Assembly: GCA_905371865.1 (NCBI GenBank)
Contig: CAJPNA010000056.1
Location: 1-8,456, forward strand
Origin: an uncultured Carnobacterium sp.
Lineage (GTDB): Bacteria > Bacillota > Bacilli > Lactobacillales > Aerococcaceae
Direction: 5' to 3'
Length of the DNA: 8,456 bases
The notes beneath the pieces were generated by a model that saw only the letters and a list, made by a program, of their open reading frames with translations, was not told where the DNA came from and ran no database searches. Position numbers and translations under genes: made by a program. Shown one piece after another: positions 1-5,497 of this stretch (its first letter is position 1; every line of letters starts with the position of its first letter).

Positions 1-67
1 TATATAGCCTATCCACTCAAATGATAAGACCGATTTTCGAACATTAGACTATACCCTCTACTTTCCC

Positions 68-87
68 ATATAGTTTTTAAACTATAT
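68..87. repeat. AT-rich perfect palindrome beyond the metQ terminator
   Basis: The arms ATATAGTTT and AAACTATAT are exact reverse complements separated by TT. The palindrome lies just outside the metQ terminator on the side away from metQ. Nothing in positions 1-94 looks coding. It could be an operator for a gene left of the window or a chance AT-rich symmetry; the sequence does not decide. Confidence 0.45.
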
Positions 88-94
88 AGACAAC

Positions 95-124
95 AAAAAA
101 AGAAGCAGCACAAAGCTACTTCTT
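95..124 (-). terminator. Rho-independent terminator of metQ
   Basis: Read on the minus strand, AAGAAGTAGC and GCTGCTTCTT form a ten-pair stem (one G-U) around a five-base loop, followed by a run of T. It starts about a dozen bases after the metQ stop codon, so metQ transcription should end here and no further methionine-transport gene follows in the same transcript. Confidence 0.9.
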
Positions 125-135
125 TCTATACTTGA

Positions 136-984
136 TTATTTTTCAGATTTCCAAACTGGGAAGTATTGTCCAGGACCAATTTCGTCCATTTTTTTAGCAA
201 CATCGTCCGTTTGGTATAACTCAACGATTTTTTTGTAAACTGGGTTGTCTGCATCTTTTCCATTCACAACGATAATGTTATAACGATCTTTTGGAATCGT
301 ATCTAAGTGGTTTGCATCTGTAAAGATGTTATCTTCAATCTTCAATCCAGCATCTTGAGCCATTGAACCATTGATAGAAGCTGCATCCACGTCTTGTAAC
401 ATTTGAGGAGCTTGAGCAGATTCTGCTTCGATGATTTCTAAATTACGAGGGTTGCTTGTGATATCAGCTAGTGAAGCCTTTGTGCCAACGCCATCTTTTA
501 ATGTGATTAATCCTTCTGTTTGCAGCGCCACTAATGCACGACCTTGAATCGCTACTTCTTTAGGAACTAAAACTTTTGCTTTTTCAGGTAAATCTTTTAA
601 TGATTTATATTTCGTTGAGAAATAGTATAAAGGTGTGATGAAAGTCGTCCCGATTTCTTTTAAATCACTCCCTTTATCTTTGTTCCATTGCGCTAAGTAA
701 GCACGGTGTTGGAAGGCATTCATTTGAACAGAACCTTCTTCTAAAGCTGTATTTGGCAAAACATAGTCGTTCATTTCTACAACTTCGATATTAATGTTTT
801 CTTTCTTCGCCTTTTCAGCAACATAATCCCATAATTCATGAGCTGCACTCCCAACAACTGCAACTTTAACAGTTTGAGCTGCTTCAGTAGTAGCTTGCTT
901 TACTTCCTCTTTTGATGTTTGACTTCCACATGCAGCTAATGTAATCGCCGCAATTGCTGTTAAAAATAAGTGTTTGATTTTCAT
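136..984 (-). CDS. metQ: Methionine ABC transporter substrate-binding lipoprotein (MetQ/NlpA family)
   Basis: This 282-aa lipoprotein captures methionine (or a close analogue) outside the membrane and hands it to a MetNI permease/ATPase. Residues 1-19 are a lipoprotein signal with lipobox LAAC, Cys19 being the lipidated residue. Family features follow: the AHELWDY region at 48-54, NAFQHRAYL at 89-97, GRALVALQTEGLI at 148-160 and INGSMAQDAGL at 204-214, ending in PGQYFPVW. Length is normal for the family. The ATG start has a GGAGG ribosome site at good spacing. The segment before GRAL reads PKEVAIQ, where family members that I recall usually have PNDxTN, so a ligand-pocket region has diverged. 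The gene is alone: no metN or metI is present, and a terminator follows, so the partner permease must be encoded elsewhere. The Met-specific T-box upstream strongly supports a methionine-related role. Other NlpA-family ligands (methionine sulfoxide, peptides) cannot be excluded. Confidence 0.92.
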   Translation of the reverse strand: MKIKHLFLTAIAAITLAACGSQTSKEEVKQATTEAAQTVKVAVVGSAAHELWDYVAEKAKKENINIEVVEMNDYVLPNTALEEGSVQMNAFQHRAYLAQWNKDKGSDLKEIGTTFITPLYYFSTKYKSLKDLPEKAKVLVPKEVAIQGRALVALQTEGLITLKDGVGTKASLADITSNPRNLEIIEAESAQAPQMLQDVDAASINGSMAQDAGLKIEDNIFTDANHLDTIPKDRYNIIVVNGKDADNPVYKKIVELYQTDDVAKKMDEIGPGQYFPVWKSEK

Positions 985-1068
985 TGTTTTTCCTCCAATA
1001 ATTGTATTTTATTTTTTTCCATCAAGCTGTATTATCCACACATTCCCCCTTATTCCTTCGAACACAAT

Positions 1069-1100
1069 AAAAAAATCCTCTGCCCAAAATGGACAAAGGA
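1069..1100 (-). terminator. Regulated intrinsic terminator of the T-box
   Basis: On the minus strand TCCTTTGTCC and GGCAGAGGA pair (one bulged U, one G-U) and are followed by seven T. The 5' arm of this stem is the same CCTTT that the T-box sequence would capture, the expected mutually exclusive arrangement. Confidence 0.88.
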
Positions 1101-1347
1101 CGATCATTTCAACAATACCGTGTTACCACCTTTATTTGTTCATTCATCACTGAATAAACCTCAATCGATTCCATAGATTCTTCTTTGAAATCGTGTCGCT
1201 ATAACGGGCGCCCCGTACTTCCCTTACTTCTAAAGCTCAAAAAGTCCACTCAATGGCCATTTTCATCTTCTTATCACTACTTGGTTTCACCAACCCCAAG
1301 CTCTCTACTAATGCCTCAAAGATTACTTTCCATTTCCTCGCGTTATA
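1069..1347 (-). promoter_or_regulatory. T-box leader (riboswitch), methionine-type specifier
   Basis: The leader senses uncharged tRNA and decides between antitermination and termination ahead of metQ. Near its 5' end, AATGG (minus strand, about 1331) pairs with CCATT (about 1254) to close the specifier loop of Stem I. Inside that loop the 3' side reads AGATGAAA, giving ATG at 1264-1266 as specifier codon followed by a purine. A GAGAGC-type bulge and a distal hairpin CTTGG...CCAAG follow the usual Stem I plan. The T-box sequence AAAGGTGGTAACACGG is at 1118-1133; its AAAGG can pair with CCTTT at about 1095-1099 to form the antiterminator, which competes with the terminator. The gene downstream is metQ, in agreement with a Met specifier. 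Boundaries are estimated from the promoter and terminator. Confidence 0.93.
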
Positions 1348-1353
1348 AATTGA

Positions 1354-1381
1354 ATTATACAGCTAATCTCTAATATGTCAA
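1354..1381 (-). promoter_or_regulatory. Sigma-A type promoter of the metQ leader
   Basis: A perfect -35 TTGACA (1376-1381) and a perfect -10 TATAAT (1354-1359) are separated by 16 bp. Transcription should begin near 1347, directly before T-box Stem I. A consensus promoter fits control by attenuation after initiation. Confidence 0.9.
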
Positions 1382-1397
1382 CAGTTATCTACAAGAT

Positions 1398-1425
1398 AAA
1401 GACACTTCTTGACAGAAAAGACACT
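1398..1425. repeat. Two direct repeats of AAAGACACT upstream of the metQ promoter
   Basis: AAAGACACT occurs at 1398-1406 and again at 1417-1425, 19 bp apart, roughly 20-45 bp upstream of the -35 hexamer of the metQ leader. Placement and near two-turn spacing would suit a bound protein, but I do not recognise the motif. Confidence 0.35.
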
Positions 1426-1442
1426 AAAAACACAAATATAGG

Positions 1443-1483
1443 AAAAAATCCTCGATAAGCTATTTCAAATAGCCCCTCGAGGA
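1443..1483 (-). terminator. Rho-independent terminator of prsA
   Basis: On the minus strand the outer stem TCCTCGA/TCGAGGA encloses an inner stem GCTATT/AATAGC with unpaired bases between, and six T follow. It lies about 45 bp after the prsA stop codon and before the metQ promoter. Confidence 0.88.
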
Positions 1484-1528
1484 ATAAAGTTCCTTTAATG
1501 TACCTTACAAAAAAACGAAAGATACAGA

Positions 1529-2473
1529 TTATTTAGAAGAAGTTGTTGAATCACCCGCATCTAAGAAGGTCTTCAATGCATTTTTTAAGCTTTCATCAGA
1601 AATCTTCACGTCAGCAGCTTTCAATAAATCCACCATTGTTTGATGTAAGAATGCTGTATCTTTTAATTTTGCTTGTAGCATTTCTTCTTCCATTTTAGAT
1701 TTCACTTCATCAAACGATTTCTTCTCACCTTTGTCTAACATCTTAATAATGTGGTACCCAAATTGAGTTTCGACTGGAGTTTCTGTGATATCTCCTACAT
1801 TTTTCAAATTGTAAGATGCTTCTGAGAACTCTTTCACCATATCTGAACGTTTGAATGGTCCAATTTCTCCACCTTTAGAAGCTGTACCTGTATCGGCAGA
1901 GTTTTCCTTCGCTAGTTCAGAAAAATCAGCGCCATCTTTTAATTTTTGAATTAATTCTTCAGCTTTAGCTTTTGCGGCTGCTTTTTCTTCATCAGAAGCA
2001 GTTGCTTTAGCCGCAATCAAAATATGTTGTACTTTGATTTGTGGTTCCCACTCATCGTAATATTTTTTAATATCTTCGTCTGTAAATGCTGCAGCCTTTT
2101 TAACAGCAGCTGTCATTAATTTATTTAAGTAAATTGTTTGACGATACGCATCTACTGAAGTAATTCCGCTTTGTTTTAAAGCGGCTAACATTCCACTTTC
2201 ACCACCATATTGAGTCACTAATTTTGCAACTTCTTGTTCAGCAGCTTCTTTTAATTTTTTAGAATCTTCTACTGTTCCTTCTAACACTTTTGTTAAGACT
2301 AAACGTTGTAAAGTTTGTTCCCCAACGGTTTCTTTCATTGCATTCACAAATTCTTCTCTAGTCACATTACCATACTTTGTACTAGCAATTGTTTCTGAAT
2401 TTGTATTATTTGAGCAAGCTGCTAATGCTAAAGTTGAGGCTAGCACTAACATTCCTGTGAATTTTTTCTTCAT
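1529..2473 (-). CDS. prsA: PrsA-type foldase lipoprotein (parvulin peptidyl-prolyl isomerase)
   Basis: This 314-aa lipoprotein assists folding of exported proteins on the outer face of the membrane. Residues 1-20 are a lipoprotein signal with lipobox LAAC and Cys20 as the lipid anchor. An N-terminal helical chaperone region (about 28-140) opens with GNVTREEFVNAM, the segment usual near the start of PrsA. A parvulin (PpiC) domain covers about 145-247: VQHILI with His150, the segment with SADTGTASKGGEIGPF (192-207), and the closing FGYHIIKM with His241. The C-terminus (248-314) is charged and helical, ending in a Ser/Thr-rich tail. Length is typical. The ATG is preceded by AGGAGAGGG at good spacing. 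The gene is monocistronic, flanked by terminators on both sides, with a probable extended -10 promoter. Whether the isomerase is catalytically active cannot be judged from sequence alone; some PrsA proteins work mainly as chaperones. Confidence 0.95.
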   Translation of the reverse strand: MKKKFTGMLVLASTLALAACSNNTNSETIASTKYGNVTREEFVNAMKETVGEQTLQRLVLTKVLEGTVEDSKKLKEAAEQEVAKLVTQYGGESGMLAALKQSGITSVDAYRQTIYLNKLMTAAVKKAAAFTDEDIKKYYDEWEPQIKVQHILIAAKATASDEEKAAAKAKAEELIQKLKDGADFSELAKENSADTGTASKGGEIGPFKRSDMVKEFSEASYNLKNVGDITETPVETQFGYHIIKMLDKGEKKSFDEVKSKMEEEMLQAKLKDTAFLHQTMVDLLKAADVKISDESLKNALKTFLDAGDSTTSSK

Positions 2474-2508
2474 AAAATTCCCTCTCCTACTGGTTTCTTT
2501 TTTAATCG

Positions 2509-2526
2509 ATGGTACTAATATACCAT
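2509..2526 (-). promoter_or_regulatory. prsA extended -10 promoter within a perfect inverted repeat
   Basis: On the minus strand TGGTATATT (2517-2525) is an extended -10 element (TG-n-TATATT); the matching -35 position is poor. The hexamer arms ATGGTA and TACCAT (6-bp spacer) flank the -10 symmetrically, so a protein bound here would block or shape transcription start, expected near 2510. The regulator is unknown to me. Confidence 0.5.
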
Positions 2527-2589
2527 AGTTCTAAAATCTTTCCTAGTTTTCTAGTCAGGTCTTACCTTTTCTTAACTTTCTCTTGAACT

Positions 2590-2620
2590 AAAAAAGAGCC
2601 AGATCCTATAAACCCGACTC
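2590..2620 (-). terminator. Rho-independent terminator of the LysM/3D gene
   Basis: GAGTCGGGTT and GATCTGGCTC pair over ten positions with several G-U pairs around a five-base loop, followed by six T on the minus strand. It is about 28 bp after the stop codon of the LysM/3D gene. Confidence 0.85.
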
Positions 2621-2647
2621 CTCATAAAGTTAAATTCTATTCAGTGA

Positions 2648-3388
2648 TTATTGTAATACTCGAATAGTGATTGTACGACGTCCAAAGTTATAAACATCTG
2701 TTAGATTAACCATGTGAACATCGATTTTATTTCCTTTAATCGCTCCACCTGTATCTGCAGCACGATAAACTCCATATCCTGGAATTTCAACATATGAGCC
2801 TAATGGGATTACACGTGGGTCAACCGCAATAACTTTTGAATCATATAAAAGGTTGGTTCCATCAGCAGTGTAGTTAGAAAGGCCTGGTTCATTATATGAA
2901 TATGCAGTCGCTTCTACGGTTAAGTAATAGCCTCCTTGACTTGCTTGAGCAGTTTCCTCTGCTGAAGACTCGCTATATGTTGGCGTTGTTGCTTCAGATT
3001 TTTCTACTTCTGTCACTTCATTATTTTCTTGAACACGATAAGAGTGTTCTTCTTCTCCATTATCAACAGATACTTCTTTTTGGTCTGCTGAAAAACGAAG
3101 AACTGTTCCAGGATAGATTAGATTCGCATTTTGAATCTCATTTACTTGAACAAGTGAATCTAAAGAAACTCCTGTTGCTTCAGAGATTACAGATAATGTA
3201 TCTCCCCATTTAATCGTGTACTCTTGCACTCCATTATCGTCTTTTTTCACATCTTGCGTTACTTCTTCAACAGTACGTGCTGTCCATTCTACTTCGTTTG
3301 CACTTGCTGAATTCGCTGTAAAACCTGCAAAGCCAAATAATGCAAGTGATGCTGTCACCATCATGAATTGTTTCTTGATTGGTTTCAT
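2648..3388 (-). CDS. Secreted LysM and 3D-domain cell-wall protein
   Basis: This 246-aa exported protein probably binds peptidoglycan and may cleave it. Residues 1-30 are a signal peptide ending in ASA, with predicted cleavage before NEVEW. A LysM module spans about 56-99 (QEYTIKWGDTLSVISEATG to YPGTVLRF), the part that holds N-acetylglucosamine-containing glycans. Residues 101-152 are an acidic Ser/Thr/Glu-rich linker. The 3D domain covers about 157-246 and shows its three name-giving aspartates: Asp190 in AVDPRVIPLG, Asp212 in AADTGGAIKGN and Asp223 in KIDVHM. This fold is related to MltA/Sps lytic transglycosylases, so a muralytic role is likely but inferred. I chose the ATG at 3386-3388 because GGAAAGGA precedes it and the signal peptide starts there; upstream in-frame ATGs at 3410-3412 and 3440-3442 lack a ribosome site. 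The gene is monocistronic with a long leader and ends in its own terminator. Confidence 0.92.
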   Translation of the reverse strand: MKPIKKQFMMVTASLALFGFAGFTANSASANEVEWTARTVEEVTQDVKKDDNGVQEYTIKWGDTLSVISEATGVSLDSLVQVNEIQNANLIYPGTVLRFSADQKEVSVDNGEEEHSYRVQENNEVTEVEKSEATTPTYSESSAEETAQASQGGYYLTVEATAYSYNEPGLSNYTADGTNLLYDSKVIAVDPRVIPLGSYVEIPGYGVYRAADTGGAIKGNKIDVHMVNLTDVYNFGRRTITIRVLQ

Positions 3389-3553
3389 GTTTTCCTTTCC
3401 GACTTTTGATTCTTTCATAGAATTCAAAAATCTCGTTCGCATAATTTTTTTGAGTCGCGAACTTAATGAATGCCATTATGTTACCATGAAAAAAAATGAA
3501 AGTGTTGATTTTATGCCCTTTGTTAAGGCCACTTAATTTTTTTGACTTTTTCT
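3389..3553 (-). other. Long 5' leader of the LysM/3D gene
   Basis: About 165 bases separate the likely start of transcription from the start codon, long for a single gene. The minus strand contains a possible imperfect hairpin (AAGTG...CACTT enclosing GCCTT...AAGGGC, about 3502-3536) followed by a run of T, and an exact inverted repeat GTTCGC/GCGAAC (3435-3440 and 3457-3462). I recognise no known riboswitch class. No convincing small gene is present. Only the ribosome site GGAAAGGA near 3392-3399 has an obvious role. Confidence 0.4.
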
Positions 3554-3559
3554 GACGTT

Positions 3560-3568
3560 ATTATTACA
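3560..3568 (-). promoter_or_regulatory. Probable extended -10 promoter of the LysM/3D gene
   Basis: The minus strand reads TGTAATAAT, that is TG-n followed by AATAAT (five of six consensus bases). The -35 position is not consensus and falls inside the palindrome at 3577-3596. An alternative promoter, TTGAAA (3686-3691) with AATAAA (3663-3668) at 17-bp spacing, lies further upstream; both remain candidates. Confidence 0.4.
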
Positions 3569-3576
3569 AATAAATG

Positions 3577-3596
3577 ACAAGAACATACGTTCTTGT
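3577..3596. promoter_or_regulatory. Perfect 20-bp palindrome with LexA/DinR-like core, candidate operator
   Basis: The arms ACAAGAAC and GTTCTTGT are exact reverse complements around ATAC. The centre GAAC-ATAC-GTTC fits the core of the Gram-positive SOS box (GAAC, four bases, GTTC), but the flanking C and G of the Bacillus consensus are A and T here. It would occupy about -24 to -43 of the probable promoter, a normal place for a repressor. If the more upstream promoter is used instead, it would form an RNA hairpin in the leader. The stretch 3597-3723 has no gene that I can support; it holds only A/T-rich sequence and the TGTAAC copies at 3594-3599 and 3614-3619. Confidence 0.45.
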
Positions 3597-3723
3597 AACA
3601 TTTAACATCTTTCTGTAACGTTTTCTTATAATTTTCTTAATTTATTAGTCATATTTTTTTCATTTATTACATCGTTTTAGGCTCTTTTCAAAGAAAAAAT
3701 TGCATTCAATCGAACATCACAAC

Positions 3724-3756
3724 AAAAAAGCCTTCCTATTTACCAATAGGAAGGCT
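3724..3756 (-). terminator. Rho-independent terminator of the ABC exporter gene
   Basis: AGCCTTCCTATT and AATAGGAAGGCT form a perfect twelve-pair stem with a four-base loop; six T follow on the minus strand. It begins about 12 bp after the exporter stop codon and separates it from the LysM/3D gene. Confidence 0.95.
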
Positions 3757-3767
3757 CTTCATTTTCT

Positions 3768-5378
3768 TTAATTTACATGATTCAACTCACTCATCTGAAT
3801 CGTTTGTTTGATAGTTTCTTTTAAGGCTTCGGGAAGATGGTGTGTTACCCATAGAACGGTCACGCTCTTATCTTCTAGGATAGGTTTCAACACCTCAATG
3901 GTTGTCTTTTCATCTAAGTTGGAGCTAACTTCATCCAGTAAGAAGACTTTTGGTTGTTTTATGAGTCCACGCGCGAAGGCAATGCGTTGCAACTGGCCGC
4001 CGGATAAATTTGAATCGCCATCGCCTAAGACTGTATCTAATCCTTGTGGCAAGTTTCGTACAATAGTTGCGAGTCCAACCTTTTCAAGAGATTCCCAAAC
4101 TTCTTCGTCCGTATACTCTTCTGTGAGCGTTACATTTTCGCGAATAGTTGTCGTGAAGATATGTGGTTTTTGGGCGATATAGACCATTTGACGATATAAC
4201 TCATCATAGGATTGTTTCTTCACATCGACCCCAGCAAATTTCACTTCTCCTAAATACTCCGTTAATTTAGCAGCGATAATATTTAATAGCGTTGATTTCC
4301 CTGTTCCGCTTTCGCCAGTAATCGCGTATTTTTGTCCTTCGTCAACCCCCAGAGAGACATGATTTAAAATCACCTTTTCTCCGTAATTGAAAGAGACGTC
4401 TGATACTTCAATTAAAGTACGAGAATCTTCTTTATCCACATTCTCATTATTTTGCGCAGACTTAAGTAGTTCATATTTTTCAAATAGAGGAGCTGTACTT
4501 TTGATCGAACCGATTTTCTGACTGATATTTCCAAGCACATTAAAAATGATTCCGCTAAGGCCTGTTGTAGCAATGATACTACCGATACTCACTTCTCCGA
4601 TATAGGCTAGATATCCTGTTAAAACGAAGACAGAAACTTGGCAAAATAAATTACTGATTCCACCACTTACGGCAACTTTTGCCATTGTTTTACTAAAATC
4701 TCGTTGTGTATCTCCAACTTTGACAGATCTTTCATGGATTTTTTGAGTCAAATAGTTCAACTTTCTAAATACGAATAAAGTATCATATCCACTTAATAAG
4801 TCCGAAACATGTTTTGAAAAATGCTCGTTTTCTTCAGATGTTTTCATCGTTTTAGCTGTTAACTCTCCGGAAAACAATGCGGGTAATACTGCCATCAAAA
4901 TAATACAAAAAGCGGTTAATAATACAATAGACCAATGATACATAAATAGCGCTACCGCAGAAAATACAGCAGAGATGGCTCCCCCAACGACTTCAATCGT
5001 AGGCGTAAAAGCTTTTGTTCTAATTTGTTCCATATCACTTGTAAACCAAGAAATATAGGTTTGACTATTTTTCTCATAAAAGCGTTCATAAGAAGTATTC
5101 TTTATGGCATGACTAATTCGATCTCGTAACCAAGTAACTACCTTTTGTTCAAAGAACGCTTGATAGCGAATCAACATATAGGTAAACAACAAATATAAAG
5201 CAAAAATTGCGACTAATAGAATCGTCTCACGGATAAACCCGTTCATATCCATTTTTACTAAATAGTCTAAAATCTCTGCATTGACAATACTTGTTAATAA
5301 TTGAGAGGTCGCAATTAATGTTAAAATCGCAATAGTCACGAACACTTCTTTTTTAAACTTCTGAAAAACAACCCTCAT
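3768..5378 (-). CDS. ABC exporter half-transporter (membrane domain fused to ATPase)
   Basis: This 536-aa protein carries both halves of an exporter subunit. Residues 1-305 form the membrane domain, with hydrophobic segments at about 12-32, 52-71, 129-147, 149-169, 241-261 and 264-285, consistent with six helices. The ATPase follows: Walker A GESGTGKS at 355-362, Q-loop Gln403, signature LSGGQ at 458-462, Walker B VFLLDE at 478-483 with catalytic Glu483, D-loop SSNLDE and switch His513. All key residues are intact. It is slightly shorter than common 570-600-aa half-transporters. I chose the ATG at 5376-5378 because GGAG lies nine bases before it; an in-frame GTG at 5391-5393 overlaps that ribosome site. 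No second half-transporter gene is adjacent, so a homodimer is the simplest reading. The substrate cannot be told; no peptidase domain or precursor gene is present. It has its own terminator. Confidence 0.88.
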   Translation of the reverse strand: MRVVFQKFKKEVFVTIAILTLIATSQLLTSIVNAEILDYLVKMDMNGFIRETILLVAIFALYLLFTYMLIRYQAFFEQKVVTWLRDRISHAIKNTSYERFYEKNSQTYISWFTSDMEQIRTKAFTPTIEVVGGAISAVFSAVALFMYHWSIVLLTAFCIILMAVLPALFSGELTAKTMKTSEENEHFSKHVSDLLSGYDTLFVFRKLNYLTQKIHERSVKVGDTQRDFSKTMAKVAVSGGISNLFCQVSVFVLTGYLAYIGEVSIGSIIATTGLSGIIFNVLGNISQKIGSIKSTAPLFEKYELLKSAQNNENVDKEDSRTLIEVSDVSFNYGEKVILNHVSLGVDEGQKYAITGESGTGKSTLLNIIAAKLTEYLGEVKFAGVDVKKQSYDELYRQMVYIAQKPHIFTTTIRENVTLTEEYTDEEVWESLEKVGLATIVRNLPQGLDTVLGDGDSNLSGGQLQRIAFARGLIKQPKVFLLDEVSSNLDEKTTIEVLKPILEDKSVTVLWVTHHLPEALKETIKQTIQMSELNHVN

Positions 5379-5426
5379 ACACACTCGCTCCACTTCAATT
5401 TATTGTTATGCTCATAGTTTAACATC

Positions 5427-5447
5427 GTCTTAATCCAATGTGTATAG
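5427..5447. repeat. Intergenic copy of a 21-bp direct repeat
   Basis: GTCTTAATCCAATG followed by two variable bases and TATAG. It matches 19 of 21 bases with the copy at 5512-5532, which lies in the last codons of the upstream permease gene. This copy is in the gap before the ABC exporter and supplies TTGGAT, a weak -35-like hexamer 16 bp before TATGAG on the minus strand. Confidence 0.7.
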
Positions 5448-5471
5448 GACTTTGGACGGAAAATTAAAGAA

Positions 5472-5497
5472 AAGTGAGAAAATGTAATTTCTCACTT
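5472..5497 (-). terminator. Probable terminator of the ABC-2 operon, overlapping the last stop codon
   Basis: On the minus strand AAGTGAGAAA and TTTCTCACTT form a ten-pair stem with a six-base loop, followed by TTCTTTAATTTT. The U tract is interrupted, so termination may be incomplete and some read-through into the ABC exporter gene is possible. The stem includes the TGA stop codon of the second permease. Confidence 0.65.

Noticed and set aside
970..1373. Two short plus-strand open frames (970-1176 and 1185-1373)
   Set aside because: They lie opposite the T-box leader, whose RNA structure explains the sequence; there is no ribosome site and the products are unlike proteins.
1409..1437. Plus-strand TTGACA as a promoter
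   Set aside because: No acceptable -10 follows at 16-18 bp and no plus-strand gene follows.
2648..3388. Naming the LysM/3D gene yneA
   Set aside because: YneA is much shorter and has no 3D domain; only the possible LexA-like control is similar.
3389..3442. N-terminal extension of the LysM/3D protein by 18 residues
   Set aside because: The upstream ATGs lack ribosome sites and the extension would place a charged stretch before a normal signal peptide.
2896..3536. Plus-strand frames of about 105 aa opposite the LysM/3D gene
   Set aside because: They mirror a gene with clear domains and a signal peptide, and have no ribosome site or recognisable motif.
3389..3723. c-di-AMP (ydaO-type) riboswitch, as often precedes wall-hydrolase genes
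   Set aside because: I could not find the conserved sequence blocks of that class.
3808..4182. Plus-strand frame of 124 aa opposite the exporter ATPase domain
   Set aside because: The minus strand encodes intact Walker, signature and switch motifs here; the plus frame is a shadow.
5393..5491. Firm promoter call for the ABC exporter (TTGGAT, 16 bp, TATGAG)
   Set aside because: Both hexamers match the consensus poorly, so it is only mentioned with the repeat.
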